30,589 nucleotides of DNA from Pseudomonadota bacterium (lineage in GTDB: Bacteria; Pseudomonadota; Gammaproteobacteria; Burkholderiales; Burkholderiaceae): assembly GCA_963205525.1 (NCBI GenBank), contig CAUJJP010000194.1, positions 1 through 30,589 of the forward strand, written 5' to 3'. The notes beneath the pieces were generated by a model. It saw only the letters and a list, made by a program, of their open reading frames with translations, was not told where the DNA came from and did no database searches. The position numbers were made by a program, and so were the translations under genes. The first letter of the stretch is position 1. Every line of letters begins with the position of its first letter. This document shows positions 14,635 through 27,283 of this stretch, in pieces.

Positions 14635-14665
14635 ATTGGAAACCCTGAAGTCACTGTAGAGTCAA
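14635..14665 (-). promoter_or_regulatory. MerR/CadR-type promoter-operator of the CDF gene
   Basis: On the minus strand TTGACT (14665-14660) and TCCAAT (14640-14635) are separated by 19 bp, the overlong spacer typical of MerR-activated promoters. The spacer carries an imperfect dyad whose plus-strand halves are ACCCTGAAG and CTGTAGAGT around TCA (14642-14662). Six of nine positions are symmetrical, and the site resembles known CadR/PbrR operators. It drives the CDF gene and lies directly upstream of the regulator gene on the other strand. Confidence 0.78.
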
Positions 14666-14690
14666 GCGCAGACTCCCGCAGGGCATGGCA

Positions 14691-15170
14691 ATGAAGATCG
14701 GCGAACTGGCGAAGCAGACCGCAACCGCGGTCGAGACCATCCGCTACTACGAGCGCGAAGGCCTGCTGCCGACGGCGCCGCGCAGCGCCGGCAACTACCG
14801 CATCTACGGCGCCGCCCACGTCGAGCGGCTGGCCTTCGTGCGCCACTGCCGGGCGCTGGACATGTCGGTCGACGAGATCCGCGTCCTGCTGCGCTTCAAG
14901 GACGCCCCCGAGCAGCCCTGCGACGAGGTGAACGCGCTGCTGGACGAGCACATCGGCCACGTGGCCGAGCGCATCGGCGCCCTGCGCCAGCTCCAGCAGC
15001 AGCTGCAGCGCCTGCGAGCCCAGTGCGTGCAGGCGCGCGACGCGGCGCAGTGCGGCATCCTCGACGGGCTGTCGGCGCCCGCCGCCGACGCCTTGCCCGC
15101 GGCGGCCGCACACGTGGGCGCGACCCACGGCCGGACGCCGCGCCGACGCCCGGCGTCGGCAGACCGCTGA
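14691..15170 (+). CDS. CadR/PbrR-like MerR-family metal sensor
   Basis: A 159-residue MerR-family regulator. The N-terminal winged helix (MKIGELAKQT, ETIRYYEREGLL, NYRIYG) binds the operator, followed by a dimerisation coiled coil. The metal-site cysteines are C77 (QPCDEVN), C112 (RAQCVQAR) and C121 (AAQCGILDGL), matching the three-Cys site of the Cd/Pb sensors CadR and PbrR. ATG at 14691 is preferred over the ATG at 14685 because GCAGGG lies at a better distance and MKIGEL is the usual family start. The extra C-terminal tail is Ala-, His- and Arg-rich. It is divergent from the CDF gene and separated from it by the operator, so it almost certainly controls that gene and probably itself. Zn or Co sensing is less likely but possible. 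Confidence 0.88.
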   Translation: MKIGELAKQTATAVETIRYYEREGLLPTAPRSAGNYRIYGAAHVERLAFVRHCRALDMSVDEIRVLLRFKDAPEQPCDEVNALLDEHIGHVAERIGALRQLQQQLQRLRAQCVQARDAAQCGILDGLSAPAADALPAAAAHVGATHGRTPRRRPASADR

Positions 15171-15189
15171 GGCCGCTGCGCCCGGCTGT

Positions 15190-15195
15190 CACAAT
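15190..15195 (+). promoter_or_regulatory. Possible -10 of the PiT gene
   Basis: CACAAT lies 28 bases before the ATG, after the regulator stop codon. No strong -35 is seen. A T6 run at 15205-15210 follows. Confidence 0.28.
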
Positions 15196-15222
15196 CCGCC
15201 CCGGTTTTTTGCGGAGCGGGTG

Positions 15223-16794
15223 ATGGAGTTCAGCAGCCTCGAGAAGTTCGAGAAGGCCGGCAAGCGCGGGCGTGGCGAGTCGATGCGGCTGGGCATCGGC
15301 CTGCTGTTCGCCGTCGTCATCATGCTCTACACCGCACTCAGCCAGGGCGAGGCGGGCCCTCAGGGGGTGATCCTGGTGGCCGCGGCGGTGATCGGCGGCT
15401 ACATGGCGATGAACATCGGCGCCAACGACGTCGCCAACAACGTCGGCCCGGCGGTCGGATCGCGCGCGATCTCGATGGTCGGCGCGATCCTGCTGGCGGC
15501 GGTGTTCGAGATGGCGGGCTCGCTGATCGCCGGCGGCGACGTGGTGGCGACGATCCAGAAGGGCATCGTGCGCGCCGACGTGGTGGGCGACCCGGACCGC
15601 TTCATCTGGCTCATGACGGCGGCGCTGCTGGCCGGCGCGGTGTGGCTGAACATCGCCACCGCGATGGGCGCGCCGGTGTCGACCACGCACGCCATCATCG
15701 GCGCCGTGCTCGGTGCCGGGCTGGCCGCGGGCGGCTGGCAGGCGGCGCAGTGGGACCGCATGGGCGAGATCGCGGCGAGCTGGGTGATCTCGCCGCTGCT
15801 GGGCGGTGGCATCGCCGCCGGCCTGCTGTACTGGATCAAGCGCGGCATCACCTGGCAGCCCGACATGGTGGCGGCGGCGCGGCGCCGGGTGCCGCTGCTG
15901 ATCGCGCTCATGCTGGGATCCTTCGTCGCCTACCTGGTGCTCAAGGGACTGAACCAGCTCGTCACCGTGAGCGGGGCCACGGCGGCGGCGCTCGGCCTGG
16001 GCGGCGCGCTGCTGGGCTGGGCGCTGGCGCGCTGGTGGGTGGAGCGCCAGGCGCCGACCCTGTTCAACACCAAGGACAGCATCAACAGCCTGTTCCGGCT
16101 GCCGCTGATCTTCTCCGCCGCCCTGCTGAGCTTTGCCCACGGCGCGAACGACGTCGCCAACGCGGTCGGCCCGCTGGCGGCGATCGCCGAGGTGGTGCGC
16201 AGCGACACCGTGGGCGGCCAGGCGCCTATCCCGCTGTGGGTGATGTTGGTGGGCGCGGTCGGCATCGCCCTCGGGCTGCTGCTGTACGGCCCGCGGCTGA
16301 TACGCAAGGTCGGCAGCGAGATCACGGAGCTCGACCAGATGCGCGCCTTCTGCATTGCCTTGTCGGCGGCGCTGACGGTGATCGTCGCGTCCCAGCTCGG
16401 GCTGCCGGTGAGCTCCACCCACATCGCGGTCGGCGGCGTGTTCGGGGTCGGCTTTCTGCGCGAGTACCTCAAGCGCCGCCACGCCGGGGCGCTGGAGTTC
16501 ATCAAGCTGCACCACGCGGGCGACGACAAGGCGCTGGTGGAGGCGTTCATCGATCGCTTCCAGGCCGCCACCCTGGAGGCCAAGCGCGAGATGCTCGATC
16601 AGCTCAAGAAGCACGCCGCGCCGGCGGTGCTGAGCAAGTTCGAGCGCAAGCAGCTGCGCCGGGTCTACAAGGAGCAGCTCGTGAAGCGCTCCGAGGTGCT
16701 CAAGATCGCCGCCGCCTGGGTCATCACGGTGCCGGCCACGGCGCTGATGGCGGCGCTGATCTACTACATGATCTACGGCATGGTGCACGCCTGA
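15223..16794 (+). CDS. pit: PiT-family inorganic phosphate transporter
   Basis: A 523-residue inner-membrane transporter of the PiT/PHO-4 family, which moves phosphate (often as a metal-phosphate complex) with protons or sodium. The two inverted-repeat signatures are present: GANDVANNVGP (66-76) and GANDVANAVGP (307-317), each with a later SSTH-type motif (PVSTTHAIIG and PVSSTHIAVGG). A hydrophilic, Lys-rich region at about 425-490 precedes one last helix near the C-terminus. ATG at 15223 is chosen over the adjacent GTG at 15220 because GGAG (15213-15216) is well spaced. No phoU-like gene is next to it. It follows the metal regulator in the same direction with a 52-base gap and may have its own promoter. 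Confidence 0.93.
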   Translation: MEFSSLEKFEKAGKRGRGESMRLGIGLLFAVVIMLYTALSQGEAGPQGVILVAAAVIGGYMAMNIGANDVANNVGPAVGSRAISMVGAILLAAVFEMAGSLIAGGDVVATIQKGIVRADVVGDPDRFIWLMTAALLAGAVWLNIATAMGAPVSTTHAIIGAVLGAGLAAGGWQAAQWDRMGEIAASWVISPLLGGGIAAGLLYWIKRGITWQPDMVAAARRRVPLLIALMLGSFVAYLVLKGLNQLVTVSGATAAALGLGGALLGWALARWWVERQAPTLFNTKDSINSLFRLPLIFSAALLSFAHGANDVANAVGPLAAIAEVVRSDTVGGQAPIPLWVMLVGAVGIALGLLLYGPRLIRKVGSEITELDQMRAFCIALSAALTVIVASQLGLPVSSTHIAVGGVFGVGFLREYLKRRHAGALEFIKLHHAGDDKALVEAFIDRFQAATLEAKREMLDQLKKHAAPAVLSKFERKQLRRVYKEQLVKRSEVLKIAAAWVITVPATALMAALIYYMIYGMVHA

Positions 16795-16844
16795 ACCGGT
16801 GCCGGAGGGCCCGCCGCGGGCCGCGCCGCGCGGCAGGGCACGCC

Positions 16845-18269
<1,425 letters not shown>

Positions 18270-18288
18270 TCGCAAGGGGCACACGGGC

Positions 18289-19104
18289 ATGCGCTTCACC
18301 GACGCACTGGCGGGCGCCACGCACGCAAACCGCTCGCTGCTGTGCGTCGGCCTCGATCCCGAGCCGGCGCGCTTTCCCGCCCCCTGGACCGGCGACGCCG
18401 GCCGCATCTTCGACTTCTGCGCCGGCATCGTCGATGCGACCGCCGACCTGGTCTGCGCCTACAAGCCGCAGATCGCTTATTTCCACGCCCACCGCGCGGA
18501 AGACCAGCTCGAGCGCCTGATCGCCCACATCCGCCGCCGCGCACCGGGGGTGCCGGTGATCCTGGACGCCAAGCGCGGCGACATCGGCGCCACCGCCGAG
18601 CAGTACGCACGCGAGGCCTTCGAGCGCTACCAGGCGGACGCGGTGACGCTCTCGCCCTTCATGGGCTTCGATTCCGTCGAACCCTATCTGCGCTGGGACG
18701 ACAAGGGCGCGATCCTGCTGTGCCGCACCAGCAACCCCGGCGGCGACGAGCTGCAGGGGCAGACCCTGGAAGGCGGCGAGAAGGTCTTCGAGCGCATCGC
18801 GCGCCTGGCCGCCGGGCCCTGGAACCGCAACGGCCAGCTCGGCCTGGTGGTGGGCGCCACCTACCCGGCCGAGCTGGCGCGCGTGCGCGAGCTGGCGCCG
18901 ACCCTGCCGCTGCTCATCCCCGGCGTCGGCGCCCAGGGCGGCGACGCCACGGCCACGGTGCGCGCCGGGCTGCGCCCGGGCGGCGCCATCGTCGTCAACT
19001 CCTCGCGCGCCGTGCTCTACGCCAGCGCGGGCGCCGACTGGGCCGCTGCCGCGCGCCGCGTCGCCGAGGCCACGCGGCACGAACTGGCGGTGGTGGCGGG
19101 GTGA
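18289..19104 (+). CDS. pyrF: Orotidine 5'-phosphate decarboxylase, type 2
   Basis: A 271-residue TIM-barrel enzyme that converts OMP to UMP, the last step of pyrimidine nucleotide synthesis. The catalytic block DAKRGDIG starts at D93 with K95 and D98. CVGLDPEP near the N-terminus and [14 protein letters not shown] are typical of the type 2 subfamily, which is longer than the type 1 enzyme of E. coli. The start has an AAGGGG Shine-Dalgarno about ten bases before the ATG. The stop codon overlaps the GTG start of the following hybrid kinase (GTGA at 19101-19104). Confidence 0.95.
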   Translation: MRFTDALAGATHANRSLLCVGLDPEPARFPAPWTGDAGRIFDFCAGIVDATADLVCAYKPQIAYFHAHRAEDQLERLIAHIRRRAPGVPVILDAKRGDIGATAEQYAREAFERYQADAVTLSPFMGFDSVEPYLRWDDKGAILLCRTSNPGGDELQGQTLEGGEKVFERIARLAAGPWNRNGQLGLVVGATYPAELARVRELAPTLPLLIPGVGAQGGDATATVRAGLRPGGAIVVNSSRAVLYASAGADWAAAARRVAEATRHELAVVAG

Positions 19105-22100
19105 ACCGGCGCCACGTCGACCGCCATGTCGACGCGCGGGACGACCCGCCGTCGCTGCTGGCGCTGCTGCAACGCCCGGCAGCGGGCGCAAACCGCAAGG
19201 CGCTGACGCGCCTCACGCGTCGCCTGGCCGCCCTGTACCTGTGGGTGAGTGCCGCCTCGCTGCTGGTATTGGCAGTCGCCCTGTGGCTGGCGCCCGTCAC
19301 CTTCGGGCGCGGCCTGCAGAACGGGGTGGCGCTGGCCTGCCTGGGGGCCGCGACACTGCTCGCCCTGGCACCGCTGGCCTTGGCGCAAGCGCCACGGGCG
19401 AGCCTGATCCTGGGCCCGGTGATCGCGCTGGCAGCCACCGGCGCCGCCGCGGCCTGGCTCGGGCCGGCTGTGCCGGCGCTGGGCTTTGCTGTCTTGCACG
19501 CGGCGCTGGCGATGGCGCTGGGTGGCGTGCGCGTGGGCCTGCCCGTCACCGCAGCGGGCTTGCTGCTGGTGGCGGCGCTGAACTGCGGCCCCTGGGAAGG
19601 CGTCCTGGCGCCGGCCGGCGCCGATTCGATGCTCGCGCTGTCGCTCGCGCTGCAGGGTTTCCTGATCGGCATGGCCGCCACCGGCGGTCACGTTGCCGCC
19701 CGCATGACGCGCAACTTCACCCGCACCGCCGACGAGCGCGAGCAGCGCTTTGTCAGCCTGCTGGGCATCTCGGCCGACGCCTACTGGGAGCTGGACGCGA
19801 GCATGCGCCTGGTCCAGCTGCGCCTGGAGCGCAGCGGTGAGCCGCCGCGTAGCGGCCAGGCGGCGCTGGGCGCGGTGCCCTGGGAGCTGCCGGCCTTTGT
19901 GTGCGACGGCGAGACCCTGGACCGCGTGCAGGCCGACCTCGGCGCGCGCCAGCCGCTGCGCGACGTCCCCCTGGCCTGGCAGGGCCAGCGCGGACTGCGC
20001 CACCTGCTGGTGAGCGGCGAGCCGCGCTTCGGCGCCGACGGCGTGTTCCAGGGCTACTGGGGCGTGGCGCGCGACGTCAGCCCGGTGCTGCAGGCGCAGC
20101 ACGCGCTGTCGCGCACCGAGGCGCGCTACCAGGACTTGTTCGCCTGCATGCCCAGCCCGCTGGTGCTGCACCGCGACGGTCGCGTGCTGGACGCCAACCC
20201 GGCGGCGGTGGCGCTGTTCGATTACGACGACTTGTCGCAGATGCTGGGCAGCTCGATCCTGGACTGCTACGAGCGCGGGGAGTCGCGCGAACGTGCGCGC
20301 CAGCGTGCGCAGGCGATCCAGGCCGAGCCCGCGGGCTCCGTGCTGCCGGTGGCCGAGTTCCGGCTCCAGCGCGGCGACGGCCGCCTGCTGCGCGTGCGCT
20401 CGACCGCGGTTGCGGTCGAGACCGAGCGCGGAGCGGCGGTGCTGTCCATCATCGTCGATGACAGCGAGCGCCTGGCGGCGGAGGACGTGCTGCGGCGCTC
20501 GGAGGCCTTGCTGTCGCACCTGGTGGCCAGCAGCGCCGACCCCATCATGCTGGTCGAGCTGGACAGCGACCGCCCGGTGATGGTCAACCGCAGCTTCGAG
20601 CGCGTCACCGGCTGGACGGCCGACGAGGTGGTGGGGCGACGCATGTCCGAGATCGGCCTGTGGGACTCGGCCGATTTCCGGCAGGGGCTGGTGGCTGAGG
20701 TTCGAGCCCAGGCCCGGGTGCGCGACCTGCCCATGCGCTGGCATCGGCGCGACGGCGGCGTGCTTGCCATGCTGGTGTGTGGGGCGCACTTCCACGTCGA
20801 CCAGCGCGACTTCCTGGTCATCAACGCGCGCGATATGACCGAGGTCGAGCGCCACCGGCTGCAGACGGACGCCATCCTGGACAACGCCTCGGTGGCGATC
20901 GCGCTCACCCGCGACCAGAAGCTTCAGATGGTCAACCCGGCCTTCGACGCCATGTTCGGTTTCCCGCACGGCAGCATCGTCGGCCAGCCCGCACGGCTGC
21001 TGTGGCCCGACGATGCATCCTTCCTCGCGTTCGGCCGCTTGGTGGACCCGCAGCTCGCGCGCGGCGAGCAGATCGATGTCGAGTGCGAGCTGCAGCGGCA
21101 CGACGGCAGCCGCTTCCTGTGCCGCATGCTGGCGCGCGCGGTGAACCCCTCGCACCCCAGCCAGGGCGGCACGATCTGGGTCGGCGAGGACGTCACCGAA
21201 CGGCGCCGCCTGGAGCAGGCGCTGGCCGCCGCGCGCGACGCCGCCGAATCAGCCAGCCGCGCCAAGAGCGCCTTCCTGGCCAACACCAGCCACGAGCTGC
21301 GCACGCCGCTGAACGGCCTGCTCGGGCTCGCCCAGCTCGCGCGCGCCCCGGGCCTGGACGAGGCGCGGCGCGGCCACTACCTGGAGCAGATCGTGGACAG
21401 CGCGCAGTCGCTCGCGGAGATCGTCTCCGACATCCTGGACCTGTCCAAGATCGAGGCCGGGCACCTGAGCATCCACGCCGCCGCCTTCGACCTCGACGCC
21501 CTGCTCGCCTCGCTGCGGCGCAGCTACGCCACCCTGGCGGCCGGACGCGGGCTGCGCCTGGTGCTGGACGCCGAACCCGGCCTCGGCCTGGTGTGCGGCG
21601 ACGCCCTGCGCGTGCGCCAGATCCTGACCAACTACCTGGGCAACGCGATCAAGTTCACCGCCCGCGGCGAGGTCCGCCTGCAGGCGCTGCGGCTGGACGC
21701 GCAGCGCCTGCGGCTGGAGGTCAGCGACACCGGCCCCGGCATCGACGAGGCGACCCAGGCGCGCCTGTTCCAGCCCTTCACCCAGGCCGACCAGTCGACC
21801 ACCCGGCGCTACGGCGGCACCGGCCTGGGGCTGTCGATCTGCCGTGAACTGGCGCAGCTCATGGGCGGCACGGTGGGGGTGGAGAGCCGGCCTGGCGTCG
21901 GCAGCCGCTTCTGGGCCGAGCTGCCGTTGCCGGCCTGCGCCGGCTCGGCTTCGACGGCGGCCGATGCCGAGCCGGCGCCGGTGGACGGCGCCCACGTCCT
22001 GCTGGTGGACGACAACGAGGTCAACATGCTGGTCGCCGCGGCCCAGCTCGAGCAGGCCGGGGTGCGCGTCGGCCGCGCCCTGGACGGACGCCAGGCGCTG

Positions 22101-22376
22101 GCCGCGGTGGCGGCGGCCGAGCTCGCCGACGACCCCTACGACCTGGTGATGATGGACTTGCAGATGCCCGAGCTCAGCGGCTACGAGGTCGCCGCCGAGC
22201 TGCGGCGCAGCCACGACATGCAGGCCCTGCCCATCGTCGCCCACACCGCCGCCGCCCTCGTCAGCGAGCGCGCAGCGGCCCTCGCCGCCGGCATGAACGA
22301 CTTCCTGCCCAAGCCGGCCGACCTCGCCCAGCTGCGCGCGATGGTGGCGCGCTGGGCCCGCCGCACGCGGCGCTGA
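19101..22376 (+). CDS. Membrane hybrid sensor histidine kinase with four PAS-like domains
   Basis: A 1091-residue sensor. Five or six hydrophobic helices (about 44-200) form an uncharacterised membrane sensor region. Four PAS-like segments follow at about 215-330, 345-460, 465-585 and 590-700. The kinase core has the HisKA phosphoacceptor H731 ([13 protein letters not shown]), an N-box ([14 protein letters not shown]), DTGPGIDE and [15 protein letters not shown]-terminal receiver (about 965-1085) has VDDNEVN and phosphoacceptor D1019 (MMDLQMPE). No Hpt or output domain is present, so signalling must continue through a separate Hpt protein or regulator. The GTG at 19101 overlaps the pyrF stop; no better start precedes the first helix. 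Its tie to pyrF may be positional only. The sensed signal is unknown. Confidence 0.9.
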   Translation: MNRRHVDRHVDARDDPPSLLALLQRPAAGANRKALTRLTRRLAALYLWVSAASLLVLAVALWLAPVTFGRGLQNGVALACLGAATLLALAPLALAQAPRASLILGPVIALAATGAAAAWLGPAVPALGFAVLHAALAMALGGVRVGLPVTAAGLLLVAALNCGPWEGVLAPAGADSMLALSLALQGFLIGMAATGGHVAARMTRNFTRTADEREQRFVSLLGISADAYWELDASMRLVQLRLERSGEPPRSGQAALGAVPWELPAFVCDGETLDRVQADLGARQPLRDVPLAWQGQRGLRHLLVSGEPRFGADGVFQGYWGVARDVSPVLQAQHALSRTEARYQDLFACMPSPLVLHRDGRVLDANPAAVALFDYDDLSQMLGSSILDCYERGESRERARQRAQAIQAEPAGSVLPVAEFRLQRGDGRLLRVRSTAVAVETERGAAVLSIIVDDSERLAAEDVLRRSEALLSHLVASSADPIMLVELDSDRPVMVNRSFERVTGWTADEVVGRRMSEIGLWDSADFRQGLVAEVRAQARVRDLPMRWHRRDGGVLAMLVCGAHFHVDQRDFLVINARDMTEVERHRLQTDAILDNASVAIALTRDQKLQMVNPAFDAMFGFPHGSIVGQPARLLWPDDASFLAFGRLVDPQLARGEQIDVECELQRHDGSRFLCRMLARAVNPSHPSQGGTIWVGEDVTERRRLEQALAAARDAAESASRAKSAFLANTSHELRTPLNGLLGLAQLARAPGLDEARRGHYLEQIVDSAQSLAEIVSDILDLSKIEAGHLSIHAAAFDLDALLASLRRSYATLAAGRGLRLVLDAEPGLGLVCGDALRVRQILTNYLGNAIKFTARGEVRLQALRLDAQRLRLEVSDTGPGIDEATQARLFQPFTQADQSTTRRYGGTGLGLSICRELAQLMGGTVGVESRPGVGSRFWAELPLPACAGSASTAADAEPAPVDGAHVLLVDDNEVNMLVAAAQLEQAGVRVGRALDGRQALAAVAAAELADDPYDLVMMDLQMPELSGYEVAAELRRSHDMQALPIVAHTAAALVSERAAALAAGMNDFLPKPADLAQLRAMVARWARRTRR

Positions 22377-22448
22377 AGGCGCCGCTTCCTTCCCAGGCGC
22401 TGAAGGCGCCGCTTCTTCCCTGGCGCGGAGGGCGCCGCATCCTGCGCC
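22369..22448 (+). repeat. Three tandem 26-27-bp repeats at the kinase stop codon
   Basis: Units at 22369-22395, 22396-22421 and 22422-22448 share GGCGCnGAnGGCGCCGC followed by a pyrimidine-rich tail. A fragment GGCGCCGAG continues at 22449. Unit 1 contains the kinase stop codon. Each unit can form a short GGCGC/GCGCC hairpin. It fills most of the gap between convergent genes, so an RNA 3'-end role is possible. Confidence 0.75.
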
Positions 22449-22489
22449 GGCGCCGAGCAGCGCTTCACCGTCCGCCGGGGCGCCGTCGA

Positions 22490-24184
22490 TCAGTCCAGCG
22501 TCACCTCGGCGTGCACCGCGCCGGCGCGGTCGGCGCGTGCGCTCAGCGCGAGCCGGGTGCCGGCCGGCGCCTTCAGCACCCATTCGGCGACCGCGCGGTC
22601 GGCGGTAAGCTCGGTGGCCGGCAGGAAGGCCAGCAGCGATCCCTTGGGTGCGTGGCCGGCGAGGTGGCCCTTGATCTCGCGCGGCTTGCCGCCGAGCAGC
22701 GCCGCGCCCGGCGGCAGCTGGATCTCGAACACCGTGCCGCGCACCGTCTTACGCTCGATCGCGCGCTGGCAGATGTGGCTGGGCAGGTAGCCGGCGTTGG
22801 CCACCGCCATGCGCACGCGCCAGGTGTCGGGACCGAGCGCGCGCACCTCGGTGCGCAGCAGCTGCAGCTTGGGCAGGCTCAGGCCCAGGGTCTTCAGCCA
22901 GCCCGGGAAGCGCGCGGCCTCGCGCTCGCGCAGCTGCGGTGGCGGGTTGCGCCAGTAGTTCATCTTGTCCCAGCCGCCGATCTCCACCCGCCCGAGCTGC
23001 GGGTGCTCGAAGGGCTGCCAGTCGACGTAGGCCTGGCCGCCGCACTGGGCGTCGCTCCAGGCCAGCAGCTTGAGGTCGTCCTCCACCGGGTGGTCGCGGT
23101 ACCAGTCGATCCACTTGTAGTCGGTGATCCCGGCCTCCTTGTTCGGCGACCAGATCTCCACCGTCCAGAACAGCGCGCCCAGGTGCTCGTAGATCCAGTC
23201 CTGGGCGCCGGTGATGACTTCCTTGGGGTGGTAGCGGAACTCGTGCCAGAGGCTGATCGCCGGGTAGCCGGTGAGCTTGGCGCCGAGGTCCGACAGGCGC
23301 TGGTAGACCCACAGGTCCTCGGGCGTCATGTCGGCATCGCTCTGCGTGGCCATCGGCCGCAGGATCACGCCGGCGTGGGTGTGGAAGCTCACCGCGGCGC
23401 CGATGTTGGGGTGGCGGACGATGAAGTCCACCATCGCCCTCACCTCGGGCTCGCTGGTCGGGTAGGGGCCGGCACCGGCTTGCTCGAACTCCTGGCGCCA
23501 GCCGGCCGGGAAGTTGCGGTTCAGGTCCAGCCCCTCGCGGTCCTTGTTGACGCGGATGCCGAGCCCGTCGTAGTTCGTGAGCAGGCCTTCGGGGACGATG
23601 CGGTAGTACTCGCCGCCGAACTCGCCCGGCGCGCGCGCCACCATCAGGCGCGGCTCATCGGGGTGCTTCTTGTAGGGCCCCAGCGGGTCAGGGATGCGCA
23701 TGCTCAGGATGCGGCCGTCGCCGTCCACGTCCTGCATCGTCAGCCCCTCGACCACCTCCTCGTCCCAGGGGTAGAGCCGGGTGCTGCTGCGGATGTGGCG
23801 CGGCCGGTCCGCAAGCGCCAGCTCGGCGCCGTCCGGGTTCAGGCGCGGCACCAGGTAGACCGCGCGCGTGTCCAGCAGCTCGGTGATCTCGCGGTCCTGG
23901 CCGTGGCCGCACACCAGCTGGTGCAGCCAGTACAGGCAGGCGGTGCTGGCGGTCAGCTCGGCGGCGTGGATGTTGCCGTCGACCCACAGCGCCGGCTTGT
24001 CGCGGTGATCGCCGCTGGCCTGGTTGGTGACGATGACGAGCCAGATCTCGCGCCCCTCGTGGCTGCGGCCCAGGCTTTGCAGCTCCACCAGGCCGGGCGC
24101 CGCGGCGGCGTAGTCCTGCAGCAGCCGGGTCAGCTCCGGGTGGCGGTAGAACTGGTCGAAGCGGGGAACGGGGATTGCGCTCAA
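22490..24184 (-). CDS. M14-family zinc carboxypeptidase
   Basis: A 564-residue metallopeptidase. The zinc site is H73-xx-E76 (GNIHAAELTAS) plus H268 (SFHTHAGVI). DLNRNFPAGW (220-229) supplies the substrate-carboxylate residues, and E343 (WTVEIW) is the likely general base. An insertion around 140-200 contains DVDGDGRIL, which looks like a calcium-binding EF-hand-type loop. The C-terminal 150 residues look like a beta-rich accessory domain. No signal peptide is visible, so it may be cytoplasmic or exported by other means. The start is TTG at 24184, strongly supported by GGAGGTGA eleven bases upstream; no ATG fits. It is convergent with the kinase gene. The natural substrate is unknown; peptides with C-terminal residues are expected from the family. 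Confidence 0.88.
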   Translation of the reverse strand: MSAIPVPRFDQFYRHPELTRLLQDYAAAAPGLVELQSLGRSHEGREIWLVIVTNQASGDHRDKPALWVDGNIHAAELTASTACLYWLHQLVCGHGQDREITELLDTRAVYLVPRLNPDGAELALADRPRHIRSSTRLYPWDEEVVEGLTMQDVDGDGRILSMRIPDPLGPYKKHPDEPRLMVARAPGEFGGEYYRIVPEGLLTNYDGLGIRVNKDREGLDLNRNFPAGWRQEFEQAGAGPYPTSEPEVRAMVDFIVRHPNIGAAVSFHTHAGVILRPMATQSDADMTPEDLWVYQRLSDLGAKLTGYPAISLWHEFRYHPKEVITGAQDWIYEHLGALFWTVEIWSPNKEAGITDYKWIDWYRDHPVEDDLKLLAWSDAQCGGQAYVDWQPFEHPQLGRVEIGGWDKMNYWRNPPPQLREREAARFPGWLKTLGLSLPKLQLLRTEVRALGPDTWRVRMAVANAGYLPSHICQRAIERKTVRGTVFEIQLPPGAALLGGKPREIKGHLAGHAPKGSLLAFLPATELTADRAVAEWVLKAPAGTRLALSARADRAGAVHAEVTLD

Positions 24185-24196
24185 GGGTCACCTCCG
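24185..24196 (-). promoter_or_regulatory. Near-perfect Shine-Dalgarno defining a TTG start
   Basis: On the minus strand GGAGGTGA is followed by CCC and the TTG start of the M14 peptidase. The match to the 16S rRNA tail is eight contiguous bases, unusually strong for this window, and compensates for the weak start codon. Confidence 0.8.
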
Positions 24197-24270
24197 GGCA
24201 GCTCGGCGCGGCGATTGTCGCTGCGCCGCCGCCGCCCGGCCCGCCGCGTCGCCCTCGACCGTCCTCGGCT

Positions 24271-24294
24271 GCGATCAGCCGTAGTCAGCCGTGG

Positions 24295-24300
<6 letters not shown>
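24271..24300. repeat. Three tandem 10-bp repeats at the pobR stop codon
   Basis: Three consecutive decamers end in TCAGCC (gcgaTCAGCC, gtagTCAGCC, gtggTCAGCC). The last supplies the TGA stop of the AraC-type regulator on the minus strand. The others would provide further stops, in different frames, beyond it. Confidence 0.7.
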
Positions 24301-26487
<2,187 letters not shown>

Positions 26488-26513
26488 CGGCGCGCCGGCA
26501 CGGCGCGGGTGTC

Positions 26514-27272
26514 TCACGGCGCCAGCGGGGCGCCGTCGACGAAGACCTGCAGCTCTCCAGCCCGCATCGCGACCCAGGGCTCGCCGCTGGTCAGAGGCTC
26601 GGTGGCGACCACCGCCACCCGGTCGGCGGGGGTGGTGAGGGCAGCGAAGTCCACGCTCAGGTCCTCGTCGGCGAGGCTGGCGGCGCCGAAGGGGTGCTGG
26701 CGCTGCAGCCAGTGCAGCCGGGTCGAGGCAAAAGCCCACAGCGCCTGGCCGTTGCTCAGCAGCAGGTTCAAGCTGCCGCAGCGTGCGGCACGCGGCAGCA
26801 GCTCGCGCAGCGTGTGGCTGAGCTCGGGCACGCTGGGCACGCCGGCATGCGCCTTCGCCAGTTCCTGCATCAGCCAGCAGAAGGCGTGCTCGCTGTCGGT
26901 GTCGCCGACCGGCCGGAACTGGCCGTGCAGCGGCAGGTCCAGCTCTTTCAGGTCGCCGTTGTGCGCGAACACCCAGTAGCGCCCCCACAGCTCGCGCACG
27001 AAGGGGTGGCAGTTCTGCAGCGCCACCGGCCCGGCGGTGGCCTTGCGGATGTGGGCGACGACGTTGTGGCTGCGGATCGGGTAGCGGCACACCATCTGCG
27101 CCACCGGTGAATCGCGCGCGCTTTGCGGGTCGACGAAGCAGCGCAGGCCACGGTCCTCGAAGAAGGCGATGCCGAAGCCGTCCTTGTGCTCGCTGGCGCG
27201 GCTGGCGAGCCCGGCGAAGCTGAACATCACGTCGGTCGGCGTGTTGGCGTTCATGCCCAGCAGCTGGCACAT
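26514..27272 (-). CDS. Class II glutamine amidotransferase (YafJ-like)
   Basis: A 252-residue Ntn-hydrolase-type glutaminase domain. Cys2 (MCQLLGMNA) would become the N-terminal nucleophile after removal of Met. The conserved features HIRKATAG, VFAHNGDL and PVGDTDSEHAF match the YafJ/GATase_4 group, which lacks a fused synthase domain. It would release ammonia from glutamine for an unknown acceptor or partner. The start is fixed by the need for Cys at position 2; the frame stays open far upstream through the opposite-frame sequence of the next gene. It begins 11 bases after the stop of the FAD oxidoreductase on the same strand, so the two are probably co-transcribed. It converges on pobA with a 26-base gap. 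Confidence 0.9.
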   Translation of the reverse strand: MCQLLGMNANTPTDVMFSFAGLASRASEHKDGFGIAFFEDRGLRCFVDPQSARDSPVAQMVCRYPIRSHNVVAHIRKATAGPVALQNCHPFVRELWGRYWVFAHNGDLKELDLPLHGQFRPVGDTDSEHAFCWLMQELAKAHAGVPSVPELSHTLRELLPRAARCGSLNLLLSNGQALWAFASTRLHWLQRQHPFGAASLADEDLSVDFAALTTPADRVAVVATEPLTSGEPWVAMRAGELQVFVDGAPLAP

Positions 27273-27283
27273 CGGAGTCGCGC

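Noticed and set aside
14896..16788. A 630-codon minus-strand open frame over the phosphate transporter.
   Set aside because: It is a His/Arg/Gln-rich shadow; the plus strand carries both PiT signatures.
22369..22457. CRISPR array.
   Set aside because: The units are contiguous with no unique spacers, and no cas genes are present.
26514..27272. Link between the amidotransferase and pobA.
   Set aside because: The genes are convergent, so they are not co-transcribed, and there is no biochemical reason to join them.
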